Made by a program: the position numbers and the translations under genes. The notes beneath the pieces are model-generated. The model worked only from the letters and a program-made list of their open reading frames with translations, was not told the origin of the DNA and did no database searches. A DNA stretch of 63,094 bases. It comes from Verrucomicrobiaceae bacterium (GTDB lineage: Bacteria; Verrucomicrobiota; Verrucomicrobiia; Chthoniobacterales; Chthoniobacteraceae). Position 1 is the stretch's first letter. The number at the start of each line of letters is the position of its first letter. This document shows, in pieces, positions 52,769 through 63,090 of the stretch. Location of the stretch: NCBI GenBank assembly GCA_005791535.1, contig SXWH01000219.1, positions 1 through 63,094 on the forward strand, written 5' to 3'.

Positions 52769-55700
52769 ATGAAATCACGCTTCGTTCCATCGCATTCGCG
52801 CCCGACCAGCCGCGGCAGCCGCGCCGTCATTCTCGCCACTTCGATCGCATCGCTATTCGCCACAGGCAAGGCTGTCGCAGCCAATGATTCGTGGACCGGC
52901 GCAACCGACGGAGTTTGGGCCACAGCGGGCAATTGGCTCGGCGGAAATGTCCCCGGAGCAGGAGACATCGCCACGTTCAACGGCGCGAGCGCAAACACCA
53001 CGATTGATCTCGGCGCGGGCGTGACCATCCAGTCCCTCGCCTTCGACACCGCGGCCGTGGCTAATTATACAGTTGGCGCAGGCGCTGCAGGAAGCCAGAC
53101 GCTGACGCTCGGAAATGCTGGATCGATTGTAATGCTGCCGACAGCGACGACCAATCAACTCGTCAATGCGTCGCTCGTCCTCGGCACCGACGGCTCGTCA
53201 CAGACCTTTGCGATCACCAACGGCGTCGCGACCAATCAGCTCACCATCGCGGGCGGAATCTCAGGCTCGACCGGTTCGGGGGCAAAAACAATCTCTCTCA
53301 CGGGCAGCGGAGTGACCACGTTCAGCGGTCCAATTTCCAACGGAACCGGAGGCACGGTGGGAATCTCGCTAACCGGTACTGGTCATCTGAATCTCTCGAA
53401 TACCGGCAATACCTTCTCGGGCGGCGTCACCATCGGACCGGCTGCCGGAACCGTCACGGCGACGACGAACAACGGCACGAATGCATCGGGCCTCGGCACG
53501 GGAGCGGTATCCATCGGCGGAGGCTCGACCGTCAATCTGCTCAGCGCAAACACGGTTGCTACAGCGACGACCCTCAACAACACATTCACCGGCAGCGGGC
53601 TTCTCAAACTGACATTCACCGGGACCACGGCAACGAACACGATCTTGAATGGCATATCCGGGTTTACTGGAGCCATCCAACTCGCGAACGCCGGAATCAA
53701 CGCGGACAAGCTGAACACGAATGCGAATATGGGCAACATGGCCGCTTCGCTTACGATTGACAACGACAGCCAGCTCTTCGTCACCGGTAGCAGCACGACG
53801 AATTTCAACGGAGGTATCTCCATAATTGGCACCGGCAACAGCGAAAATCGCGGTGTCATCCGTCTCGGCGTCGGCGTCCTGGGTGGAAACATCTCGCTTG
53901 CGGGAAGCAGCACCATCGGCATGGAAGGTGGTATATTGGCCGGCAACATCTCGGCAACCGGCACGAATACGCTCACGTTTGGCACGGCAAACTCGGCCAC
54001 CCGGGCTTACGCCACGGGCATCATTGGCAACGGTGCAGGAACACTCGCGTTGACGAAGGTCAACGGCGGCACGCTCTGGCTGTCCGGCGCAAATACCTAT
54101 ACAGGTGCGACAACAATTTCGGCCGGCTCGTTGCAACTTGGAATCGGACAGGACGGCGGGACCACGGGGTCGCTCTCGACAAACAGCGCCATCGGCATCG
54201 CTTCGGGAGCAAACCTCATTTTCGGCCGTTCAAATGCAATCGCCTTGGGAACCGATTTCGGCGCGATCTCCGGTGCGGGCAACGTGGCGCAAAACGGCAC
54301 AGGCACCACCACCTTCGCTCCGTCCGCAACGATGGCGTACACCGGCCAGACTCAGGTAAACCGCGGAACCCTCGCACTCGATTTCGCCAACATGGCGACG
54401 CCGACAGACCTGATCAACGCCACGTCCATCCTGAACCTCGGCGGCGGCACTCTCTCGATCCTTGGCAAAAACACAGGCACGACCGCACAGACGTTTGCGA
54501 GCACGACCTTCAGCCCCGGGCGTTCGGTCGTTTCGCCAAACCGGAACGGCGGAACCTCGACGACCGTCTCCCTCGGCGCGCTGACGAATGGACCGGGAAG
54601 TGCGGTTCATTTCATCCCGGCCACCGCCTGGGCCGCAGGTGCAAATGCAACGACTCCAGGGGTCGCTTCGACGACGGAAATCGTGACGGTCGCTTCCGTG
54701 ACCCGCAATGGTACCGCGATTACGATGCCGACAACCGGGTATGTCTTTATCGGCGCAAACATGTTCAATGGCACCGGCAGTGGAGCACGCTATGTTGTGG
54801 CGAAGGGCGCAGCATCGGGGCCATACCAACTCGTGGCCATGCCGACCAGCAATGCGTTTGTGACGACTGGCGGCTCCGCAAGCTTGGTCTACAATATCGC
54901 CGCCGCCCAAACGCTGACGGGGGCGGTGACAAACTACGCGCTTATCGGCAATAGCACAGGCGCAGTGACGCTCACGCTTGGTGCCAATGCATACACTTCA
55001 AACGGTTTCCTTAACGCGCAAACCGGCACCATCACAATATCCGGCGCCGGCGGACTGACCATCGGTGCGGAGAAGGATTTCGTGGTGAACAATGCAAATA
55101 CCGGCGGCCTCACGATCAGCGCCGTGATTGCAAATAACGGCGGCGGCGCTTCGAGCATCACGAACTCCAGCACGGGCACCGGCATTCTCACACTCAGTGG
55201 AGCCAACACCTACACGGGCAGCACCTACTTTAATAGTGGCACCACGTCCATTGCAACGGACGGTGCAGCGAGCGCGGCCTCGCCGCTCGGCACCGTTCCA
55301 GCGGCGGCCACGCCCGGGAATCTGGTATTCAATGGCGGCACGCTGCGGTTCGTGCCGACTGCGGCAGCTACGCTGAATGCAAATCGCGGCATCACCCTCG
55401 GTGCGAGTGGCGGAACTATTACGAACACCGCTGCATTTGCTGTCACGATAAGCCCCATCATCGCGGGCATCGGCGGGCTGACGCTCAGCAACACCAGCAC
55501 GAACACCCTCGTCATCGGCGGTGCGAACACCTTCACAGGCGGCGCAACACTCACTGGAACCGGCTTAATCGTTGCCAACAACAACGCTGCATTTGGTGCC
55601 GGCGGAATCCTCACGCTGAACGGTGCCCCGCTCCGCGCTGCCACCGGTGCAAATATCTCCCTCGCCAACCCGGTGAACATCGCGGCTGATACGACATTCC

Positions 55701-58700
55701 CAACAACAGGAACCGAAAAGAGCCTTATTTTCAATGGCCCGGCGACACTCAGCGGAACACGGACACTCACCTCGGCAGTCGGCACGACCGTCGGCGGAGT
55801 GTCGGTGCAGTTCAACAATGCGATCGGCGAATCCACTCCGCTCAGCGGTCTCGTAAAGGCCGGTGCCGGCGAACTGGTGCTCGGCGGTCTGAATACGTTC
55901 ACCGGTCCGACATCGATCACAGCGGGCCGGGCTACTTACACGAGAACGTCCGCACTTTACTCCAGTACTCCAGCGAGTTGGACGGATACGAATATCACCG
56001 TTGCGAGCGGCGCTACGCTGAATCTGCGGGTCGGTGGAACGAATGGATTCTCCACCGCGGATGTCTCCACGATTTCCGCGCTCGGCACGGCAACGGGCGG
56101 TTTCCAGACGGGTTCGGTCCTCGGACTCGACACGACCAACGGAGACTTCACGCACACCGGCGTCCTTGCAAATCCGAATGGCGGCGCCAACAGCGTCGGC
56201 CTGCTCAAGCACGGCGCGAACAACCTCACGCTGACCGGCACGAATACATACACCGGCACGACCTATCTCGCCGGCGGTGTCACCGTCGCGGCAAATACCT
56301 CGGCATTCGGACCCGCGGGGAATTCCATTGTCTTGAACGGGACGGTCAATCTGAGCGGCACCACCGCGCTCCAGACTTTCGGCAACGTGGAATTCGCGAC
56401 CGACTCCAGCGTAAATGCCTACAACTTCACCGGCAGCAGCAATTCGCCATCGTCCATCACCGTGAGTCGCGCAACTTCCGGTGCTGCGGTAACCCATCTG
56501 CTCGGGCAGATCAATTGGGGAAATAACATCCTCACCGTGCAAGCGGGAACGAACAACGCGAGCGGCACGCCGGGTGTTTCATTTTCCGGATTCAACGCGA
56601 CGGCTGGCGGCTCAGGAAACAGCACTCTCAACCCGACGACCGCGACCATCGCAATCACTGGACCAACGAATATCGGCGGCAACAGCTTTGCGAAGACACT
56701 CGTGCTCGATGGCACGATTGCGGGCAACACGATTTCGGGCGTCATTAGCAACGGGATCAACACGCTGTCCGTCAACAAGTCCAATACCAGCGTCTGGGAC
56801 CTCTCCGGTGCGAACACGTATTCGGGAACAACCACGGTCACCGCGGGCACGCTCATCCTCTCCGGCACGAACACCGGCACCGGCGCGACGAGCATCGTCG
56901 GCGGCACTATGCGGGCCGGAGCAAGCGGGGCGCTGAATCCGAATTCCGCCGTCACCATGACCGACGCGGCAACCGCGATCCTCGACCTGAACGGCTTTGA
57001 CGGCACCATCGCCTCGCTCTCGGGCGGCGGCACCCTCGGTGGCAACGTCACACTCGGCAATGGAACGCTCACGACAGGCGATGCGACATCGACCAGCTAC
57101 TCCGGAAACATCACCGGCATCGGCAACGTCATTAAGGCCGGCGTTGGCACTTTCACGCTCGCGTCCGCGCAGAGCTACACGGGCTCGACATCGGTCAACG
57201 CCGGCACGTTGCTCGCGAATAGCACCCTCGCATCCACGACGGTGAACGTCGCAGGCGGAACACTTGGCGGTACGGGCGCGCTCGCAGGAACCGTGACGGT
57301 TAACGCCGGCGGCATGCTGTCGCCTGCAACCTCTACAACTGCGGGAACAATCACGCTCGCCGGCCTCACGCTGAACGCGGGCTCGGGCATCGCCTACGAG
57401 TTCGGCGCCACCAGCGATCTGGTCGCCGTCACCGCGCCAAACGCACTTACGATCAACGGCGGCGCACTGAGTCTGTTCGCCGCGGGCGGTCTTACTCCGC
57501 TCACGACAAACGGCACCTACACGCTCTTCAGCTACACCACCGGATTCGGCGGCGCTCTCGCCAATCTGTCGGTTGCAAATTCCCAAGCCGGCAAGACCTA
57601 CTCCGTCGCAGACGCAGGCGGAACAATCACGCTCACCATCGGAACCGCGACTGCATCGGAGTGGAACGGCGGAGCAGCCGACGGACTCTGGACGACAGCC
57701 GGGAACTGGACGGGCGGAACGCCGAACAGCGTCGGCGCAGTCGCGACATTTGGCACCACGCCGGCCACACCGACGACTGTAGCGGTGAATGGCCCGAAAA
57801 CAGTGGGCTCGATCATCTTCGACAACGCCAATTCCTACACCGTTACCGGCGGCGCGACTGACACAATCACATTTGATAACGGCATCGCAGCGGGTGCCAT
57901 CTCCACAACCACCGGCAACCACACAATCAACGCTCCGATCGTCCTGAACGGCCCGGCAAACATCACCCCGGGAACCGGCACCACGCTGACGCTCGGCGGA
58001 GTCATCACCGGAGCAAAGACCGTCACCTACAGCGGCGCGGGAACCGCCGTGGTCTCCGGCACAAACACCTACTCCGGCGGCACGACGCTTGTTTCGGGCA
58101 CGCTGAGTCTCGCAAACGGCGCGGCGCTCGGCACGGGCACCTTCACCATCAACGGCGGCACCATCGACGCCGCCAGCGTGGTCACGGTCACAACCAACAA
58201 CGCCCAGGTCTGGAACGGCGACTTCACGTTCGCCGGAACAAACAGTCTCGACCTCGGCAACGGCACTGTGTCCGTTCCGATTCCAAGAACCATCACCACG
58301 ACGGCGGGCACCCTCACCGTGGGCGGCTCGATTTCCGGCAGCAGCCTCACGAAAGCCGGCAGCGGCACGCTCGTGCTGGCCGGAAATAATACATACACGG
58401 GAACCACGACCCTCGGCAGCGGAAACGCGACCGCTGGCGGCGGCGGCACACTGGTTCTCGCAGGAACCAATGCCGGCACCGGAAACGTCAATGTCGGCAA
58501 CGGAGCGACACTCGAATTGCGCGCATCCAACGCCCTCGGAACGCTTGGCACCTCAGCGTCGCGCGTTGCCCTCTTCGCAGGCTCAACCCTGCGCCTCCGA
58601 GCCGACAGTTCGGTCACCTTTAGCGGCACAAACGCCATCGCCGGCTTGAACACCGCAACTGTAAGCATTGACGTGGATCAGCTCACGAGCGCAGGCTCCA

Positions 58701-61360
58701 ACCAGACGCTCACGATTTCGCCTGGCGTCACGCCCGTCGGGAACGCCGTGACATTCAATATCACCGGCGGCAACGGCTATTCGCTTGGATTTGGCACAAT
58801 TCAGAACATCACGGGAACCGCGACCAACGTCACGCTCAACCCGACGACGGCAAATGTCTCGCTCGCGGGCTACAACGCACTCAACAACGGCGCGAACAGC
58901 AGCACGCTCACTCTCGGCGGAACGACGACTGGAAACGTGGTGACCGGCGTCATCGCCAACCAGGCGGCGGGCTCCACGGGCACGGGAACGACAGCGGTCG
59001 TAAAAACCGGCCCCGGCACTTGGAATTTGCAGGGAGCAAACACCTTCACCGGCCCAATCACTGTCGTCGAGGGCCTGCTGCGCCTCACCGGCGCGAAGAC
59101 CGGGGCCTCCGGCATCATTACCGTCGGCAACACCGCCGGACTGAACGCCACGCTCGACATCACGGCGGGCACTTACACCATCGGCGGTGCGGGCTCTCGA
59201 ATCAACGTTGGCAATCAGGCGACCACACCGGCCACGGCCACCGTCAATCAAAGCGGCGGTTCCGTTGTGTTCACCGCGGGCGGCGATCAAGTTCTGGTCG
59301 GACAAAACACCGTCGGCAACACCGGCATTTACAACCTCAGCGGCGGCAGCATCACCACCACGACCAGCGCCGCGAGAGGAATCATCCTCGGCGTGAATCC
59401 GAATCCCGCGCCCGGGACAACCAGCGGCGGCGGCATCTTCAACCTGAGCGGAACCGGCGTCATCAACATGACCGCAGCCTCCGGCGGTGGCGGGGATGCG
59501 ATCCTCCAGATTGGTCGCTCGGACGCCTTGGCGGGCAACACTACCAACGAGTTCAATCAGACCGGCGGCACTGCAAACGTGGGCATCCTTGCAATAGGCG
59601 GAGCCGCCAGCGCTGGTTCCACCGGCGTAAACTCCACGCTCAATCTCACAGGTGGAACATTTGCTGCAAACTCCTTCACGTTGCTTGCTGCGGGTGGCAC
59701 CAACACCGCCATCATCAATATCGGCGGCACCGCGAATGTAACACTGCCCGCATTTCCAACTGCACGCGGCGCCGGCTCCACTGCGACCGTGACCTTCAAT
59801 GGCGGCACGCTGAAAAACGCCGCCGCCAGCGCGACCTACATGGGCGGTCTCACCAACGCGTTCATCAAGGCCGGCGGTGCGACGTTCGACACCACCGCAG
59901 GGAACATCACCATCACCCAGTCGCTCCTCACGGATACCGTCTCCACAGGCGGCGGACTCACGAAGCTCGGCACAAACACACTCACGCTCACCGGCGCCAA
60001 CACCTACACGGGCAAAACGGTGGTCTCCGCAGGCGGGCTGACGATCAACTCGATCGGCTCCGTTGGTGGCGGTGCCAGCGCGATCGGAGCACCGACGACC
60101 GTTGCAGAAGGAACCATCGACCTCGCCGGAACGCTCACCTACACGGGCCCCGCGGCGACGACGGACCGCGTGTTTAACCTCTCCAATGCGGCTGTGAACG
60201 TATCAATCTTCAACAGCGGCACGGGGCTTCTCACGCTGAACGGCAACTTCACCGGTTCCGCTTCGAACCTGCTGTTCCGCGGTGCCCAGAACATCACGGT
60301 GAACGGTCTGATTCCAGCGACGCACACCGGACCCGTCACCCACACCGAGACGAGCACTCTGACGCTCACAAATGCTGCGAACGCCTTCACCGGCGCGCTC
60401 GTCGTCTCGAAGGGAACTGTCAGCGTGGATACCATCGACAACAAGGGAGTCGCTTCCGCCATCGGTGCCGGAACGCTCATCACGCTCGGCCAGTCCGGAT
60501 TCAACAACACAGGCACGTTCCAATACACCGGTCTCTTCGGCGGCGCGAGCGACCGCGATATCGACATTCAGAGCAATGCGGCAAACGGCAACGGCGGTAT
60601 CATTGAAAACACCGTCGCCGGACAACTGCTCTCGCTGAGCGGCGACATCACCGTCGGCGGCACCGGCACACTCCCGACGCTCGGCCTCACCGGCGCGGGC
60701 AACGGTCTGCTCAGTGGCGACATCCTCGGCAGCTCCCCGCTCGCCGTCACCAAGACCGGCACGGGAACGTGGACGCTCTCCGGCGCGACCACCTACACCG
60801 GCGCCACCACCGGCAATGCAGGCACGCTCATGGTCAGCGGCAGCATCAGCGGCAGCGCGGTCACCGTGAACACCTCCGCCACCCTCGGCGGAGTCGGCGG
60901 CACCATCGGTGCACTGAACGTCACCTCGGGAGGCATCGTAGCTCCCGGCGCAGGCATCGGCACGCTGAACAGCAGCGACGCCATCTTCGCCTCAAACTCC
61001 ACGTTCGCGCTCGAAATCAACACCACCACGAACACGACCGACCGCCTCGCCGTCACCGGCAGCATCAGCCTATCGCTCGCGCAGGATACCATCCTGAGCG
61101 TCACCGACCTCGCCGCATCAACATACAACGGCACACCGCTGCAATTCGTCACCTACACCGGTGCGTGGAATGGCGGCCTCTTCAGCGTCGGCGGCATCCC
61201 GGTGCCGGACGAAGGCACATTCACCGTGGGCGCGAACACCTTCACGCTCGACTACGACTACGGCGGCAACAGCATCGCCCTCATCCCCGAGCCCGGCAGC
61301 GCCGCGTTGCTCCTCGGCGGTCTTGCGATGCTCGGCTTCCGCCGCCGCCGCCAATCGTAG
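52769..61360 (+). CDS. Giant autotransporter-repeat protein with PEP-CTERM sorting tail
   Basis: A 2863-residue exported beta-helix protein. After a long signal region (about 1-38) the mature chain is built of about 14 autotransporter-associated beta-strand repeats of the type LTLSGANTYTGTT-x-AGTL, from ~434 to ~2690. The chain is extremely rich in Gly, Thr, Asn, Ala and Ser. It ends in a PEP-CTERM sorting signal near 2840: PEPGSAALLLGG, a hydrophobic helix, then RRRR. It needs an exosortase for anchoring; none is in the window. There is no C-terminal beta barrel, so it is not a true autotransporter. The tandem build is described in the findings. Confidence 0.9.
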   Translation: MKSRFVPSHSRPTSRGSRAVILATSIASLFATGKAVAANDSWTGATDGVWATAGNWLGGNVPGAGDIATFNGASANTTIDLGAGVTIQSLAFDTAAVANYTVGAGAAGSQTLTLGNAGSIVMLPTATTNQLVNASLVLGTDGSSQTFAITNGVATNQLTIAGGISGSTGSGAKTISLTGSGVTTFSGPISNGTGGTVGISLTGTGHLNLSNTGNTFSGGVTIGPAAGTVTATTNNGTNASGLGTGAVSIGGGSTVNLLSANTVATATTLNNTFTGSGLLKLTFTGTTATNTILNGISGFTGAIQLANAGINADKLNTNANMGNMAASLTIDNDSQLFVTGSSTTNFNGGISIIGTGNSENRGVIRLGVGVLGGNISLAGSSTIGMEGGILAGNISATGTNTLTFGTANSATRAYATGIIGNGAGTLALTKVNGGTLWLSGANTYTGATTISAGSLQLGIGQDGGTTGSLSTNSAIGIASGANLIFGRSNAIALGTDFGAISGAGNVAQNGTGTTTFAPSATMAYTGQTQVNRGTLALDFANMATPTDLINATSILNLGGGTLSILGKNTGTTAQTFASTTFSPGRSVVSPNRNGGTSTTVSLGALTNGPGSAVHFIPATAWAAGANATTPGVASTTEIVTVASVTRNGTAITMPTTGYVFIGANMFNGTGSGARYVVAKGAASGPYQLVAMPTSNAFVTTGGSASLVYNIAAAQTLTGAVTNYALIGNSTGAVTLTLGANAYTSNGFLNAQTGTITISGAGGLTIGAEKDFVVNNANTGGLTISAVIANNGGGASSITNSSTGTGILTLSGANTYTGSTYFNSGTTSIATDGAASAASPLGTVPAAATPGNLVFNGGTLRFVPTAAATLNANRGITLGASGGTITNTAAFAVTISPIIAGIGGLTLSNTSTNTLVIGGANTFTGGATLTGTGLIVANNNAAFGAGGILTLNGAPLRAATGANISLANPVNIAADTTFPTTGTEKSLIFNGPATLSGTRTLTSAVGTTVGGVSVQFNNAIGESTPLSGLVKAGAGELVLGGLNTFTGPTSITAGRATYTRTSALYSSTPASWTDTNITVASGATLNLRVGGTNGFSTADVSTISALGTATGGFQTGSVLGLDTTNGDFTHTGVLANPNGGANSVGLLKHGANNLTLTGTNTYTGTTYLAGGVTVAANTSAFGPAGNSIVLNGTVNLSGTTALQTFGNVEFATDSSVNAYNFTGSSNSPSSITVSRATSGAAVTHLLGQINWGNNILTVQAGTNNASGTPGVSFSGFNATAGGSGNSTLNPTTATIAITGPTNIGGNSFAKTLVLDGTIAGNTISGVISNGINTLSVNKSNTSVWDLSGANTYSGTTTVTAGTLILSGTNTGTGATSIVGGTMRAGASGALNPNSAVTMTDAATAILDLNGFDGTIASLSGGGTLGGNVTLGNGTLTTGDATSTSYSGNITGIGNVIKAGVGTFTLASAQSYTGSTSVNAGTLLANSTLASTTVNVAGGTLGGTGALAGTVTVNAGGMLSPATSTTAGTITLAGLTLNAGSGIAYEFGATSDLVAVTAPNALTINGGALSLFAAGGLTPLTTNGTYTLFSYTTGFGGALANLSVANSQAGKTYSVADAGGTITLTIGTATASEWNGGAADGLWTTAGNWTGGTPNSVGAVATFGTTPATPTTVAVNGPKTVGSIIFDNANSYTVTGGATDTITFDNGIAAGAISTTTGNHTINAPIVLNGPANITPGTGTTLTLGGVITGAKTVTYSGAGTAVVSGTNTYSGGTTLVSGTLSLANGAALGTGTFTINGGTIDAASVVTVTTNNAQVWNGDFTFAGTNSLDLGNGTVSVPIPRTITTTAGTLTVGGSISGSSLTKAGSGTLVLAGNNTYTGTTTLGSGNATAGGGGTLVLAGTNAGTGNVNVGNGATLELRASNALGTLGTSASRVALFAGSTLRLRADSSVTFSGTNAIAGLNTATVSIDVDQLTSAGSNQTLTISPGVTPVGNAVTFNITGGNGYSLGFGTIQNITGTATNVTLNPTTANVSLAGYNALNNGANSSTLTLGGTTTGNVVTGVIANQAAGSTGTGTTAVVKTGPGTWNLQGANTFTGPITVVEGLLRLTGAKTGASGIITVGNTAGLNATLDITAGTYTIGGAGSRINVGNQATTPATATVNQSGGSVVFTAGGDQVLVGQNTVGNTGIYNLSGGSITTTTSAARGIILGVNPNPAPGTTSGGGIFNLSGTGVINMTAASGGGGDAILQIGRSDALAGNTTNEFNQTGGTANVGILAIGGAASAGSTGVNSTLNLTGGTFAANSFTLLAAGGTNTAIINIGGTANVTLPAFPTARGAGSTATVTFNGGTLKNAAASATYMGGLTNAFIKAGGATFDTTAGNITITQSLLTDTVSTGGGLTKLGTNTLTLTGANTYTGKTVVSAGGLTINSIGSVGGGASAIGAPTTVAEGTIDLAGTLTYTGPAATTDRVFNLSNAAVNVSIFNSGTGLLTLNGNFTGSASNLLFRGAQNITVNGLIPATHTGPVTHTETSTLTLTNAANAFTGALVVSKGTVSVDTIDNKGVASAIGAGTLITLGQSGFNNTGTFQYTGLFGGASDRDIDIQSNAANGNGGIIENTVAGQLLSLSGDITVGGTGTLPTLGLTGAGNGLLSGDILGSSPLAVTKTGTGTWTLSGATTYTGATTGNAGTLMVSGSISGSAVTVNTSATLGGVGGTIGALNVTSGGIVAPGAGIGTLNSSDAIFASNSTFALEINTTTNTTDRLAVTGSISLSLAQDTILSVTDLAASTYNGTPLQFVTYTGAWNGGLFSVGGIPVPDEGTFTVGANTFTLDYDYGGNSIALIPEPGSAALLLGGLAMLGFRRRRQS

Positions 61361-61421
61361 AGTCTCGCGAACCGCGTTGGATAGGAGCGCGACCGTGCTT
61401 TCCGGCGGTAGTCAGTCGTGG

Positions 61422-61556
61422 GTAGGCAGTAGGCAGTAGGCAGTTGGCAGTTGGCAGTTGGCAGTCGTCCGACGCCGCACTACCGCACTACCGCACTACC
61501 GCACTACCGCACTGCCGCACTGCCGCACTGCCGCACTGCCCACTGCCCACTGCTTA
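61422..61556. repeat. Short tandem repeats in facing orientation (foldback candidate)
   Basis: From 61422 to about 61464 a 7-bp unit repeats as TAGGCAG (three copies) and then TTGGCAG (three copies). From about 61476 to 61556 an 8-bp unit repeats as CCGCACTA and CCGCACTG (four each), ending as 7-bp CACTGCC copies. The end of the right block and the left block are near-complementary (one mismatch per 7 bases), so the DNA or RNA can fold back. The region is non-coding, 60 bp after the giant gene and about 96 bp before leuC. Confidence 0.75.
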
Positions 61557-61652
61557 CTGACAACCGCCCACTGTCCGCACGCGGACTCCAGTTTCCATTT
61601 GCACCAAACGCCGCAGCAATGCAGGGTGACCGCCCTTTTTCATACAAATAAC

Positions 61653-63026
61653 ATGACGCTTACGGAAAAACTTCTCGCCCGCGCTGGCGGTAAAACCCAC
61701 GTCGCACCCGGTGACAACGTCTGGGTGAATGTCGACGTCCTCATGACCCACGACGTCTGCGGACCGGGCACCATCGGCGTGTTCAAACGCGAATTCGGCA
61801 AGGACGCAAAAGTCTGGAACCGCGAGAGCGTCGTCATCATCCCCGACCACTACATCTTCACTGCGGACTCCATGAGCAACCGCAACGTGGACATCCTCCG
61901 CGAATTCGTCCGCGAGCAGGATCTCCCGTATTTCTACGACGTCATCGACGACCCGAACGGCTCGTGGAAATTCGACCCGACACGCGGCCAGCTCAAGCAA
62001 CAATACGGCTCGCGCTACTCCGGCGTCTGCCACACCACGCTCGCCTGGAAAGGCCACACCCGCCCCGGCGAAGTGCTCGTCGGCACCGACTCCCACACCT
62101 GCATGGCCGGCGCGTTCAACCAATTCGCCACCGGCATCGGCAACACCGACGCTGGCTTCGTCCTCGGCACCGGCAAAATCCTCCTCAAAGTGCCTGAAAC
62201 CATGCGCTTCTTCCTCGAAGGCCAGCTCGCACCCGGCGTCATGGCAAAAGACGTCATCCTCCACGTCATCGGCGACATCGGCTTCGACGGCGCCACCTAC
62301 CGCGCCATGCAGTGGGAAGGCCCCGGCGCTTCCCACATGGACATGGACGACCGCATGACCATCACCAACATGGCCATCGAAGCAGGCGGCAAAAACGGCA
62401 TCTTCGCCTACGACGAAAAATGCGGCGACTACGTCCGCGCCCGCGCCAAGGAAAGCGGCGTGAAGTCCACCTTCGAGCCCGTCCTCACCGACGCCGACCA
62501 GTCGTTCGTCTTCGACAAAACCTACGACCTTTCGAAACTCGAGCCCACCGTCGCCTGCCACCCCGACCCAGGCAACCGCAAGCTCGCCCGCGAAATGCGC
62601 GACGTGAAACTCGACCGCGCCTACATCGGCTCCTGCACCGGCGGAAAAACCAGCGACTTCCTCGCATTTGCCCGCGTCGTCAAAGGCAACAACGTCAAAA
62701 TCCACACCTTCGGCGTCCCAGCGACCACGAAGGTCGTCGCCGAGCTCAAAGAAGCGCAGATCGACGGCAAGAGCGTCTGGAGCATCCTCGAAGACGCCGG
62801 CGTGCAAATGACCGAAAACGCCTCCTGCGCAGCCTGCCTCGGCGGACCACAGGACACCTTCGGCCGCATGAACGAAAAAGCGCTCAAATGCATCAGCGCC
62901 ACGAACCGCAACTTCCCCGGCCGCATGGGCCACAAGGAATCGCAAGTCTTCCTCGCCTCGCCCTACACCGTCGCCGCCAGCGCCCTCACCGGCCACGTCA
63001 CCGACCCGCGCGACTACATCGGCTAA
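61653..63026 (+). CDS. leuC: 3-isopropylmalate dehydratase large subunit
   Basis: A 457-residue aconitase-family enzyme of leucine synthesis that isomerises 2- to 3-isopropylmalate with the small subunit LeuD. Family motifs are in order: VLMTHDVCGPGTIGVF near the N-terminus, LVGTDSHTCMAGAF, GSCTGGKTSDFL and ENASCAACLGG; the Cys in the last two supply the 4Fe-4S ligands. A related homoaconitase or methylthioalkylmalate isomerase is possible. ATG 61653 matches the family N-terminus (MTLTEKLLARAGGK); the frame upstream is encoded by the tandem repeats. No leuD follows before the terminator. Confidence 0.92.
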   Translation: MTLTEKLLARAGGKTHVAPGDNVWVNVDVLMTHDVCGPGTIGVFKREFGKDAKVWNRESVVIIPDHYIFTADSMSNRNVDILREFVREQDLPYFYDVIDDPNGSWKFDPTRGQLKQQYGSRYSGVCHTTLAWKGHTRPGEVLVGTDSHTCMAGAFNQFATGIGNTDAGFVLGTGKILLKVPETMRFFLEGQLAPGVMAKDVILHVIGDIGFDGATYRAMQWEGPGASHMDMDDRMTITNMAIEAGGKNGIFAYDEKCGDYVRARAKESGVKSTFEPVLTDADQSFVFDKTYDLSKLEPTVACHPDPGNRKLAREMRDVKLDRAYIGSCTGGKTSDFLAFARVVKGNNVKIHTFGVPATTKVVAELKEAQIDGKSVWSILEDAGVQMTENASCAACLGGPQDTFGRMNEKALKCISATNRNFPGRMGHKESQVFLASPYTVAASALTGHVTDPRDYIG

Positions 63027-63044
63027 AGCCCCCCGCAGCCCGCA

Positions 63045-63090
63045 AAAGCAAAACGTCCAATGGCCCGTGCGTCATTGGACGTTTTGCTTT
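63045..63090 (+). terminator. Strong intrinsic terminator after leuC
   Basis: A perfect 18-bp inverted repeat (63045-63062 against 63073-63090) has a 10-base loop GCCCGTGCGT. The arm ends in TTTTGCTTT, and the A-rich left arm makes it work in both directions. It starts 19 bases after the leuC stop. Confidence 0.9.

Noticed and set aside
61422-61556. CRISPR array
   Set aside because: The units are 7-8 bp with no spacers; it is a simple tandem repeat and no cas gene is near.
61554-62996. 480-codon minus-strand ORF opposite leuC
   Set aside because: The product is a Val/Ala/Glu/Gly low-complexity mirror of leuC codons; leuC has all its family motifs.
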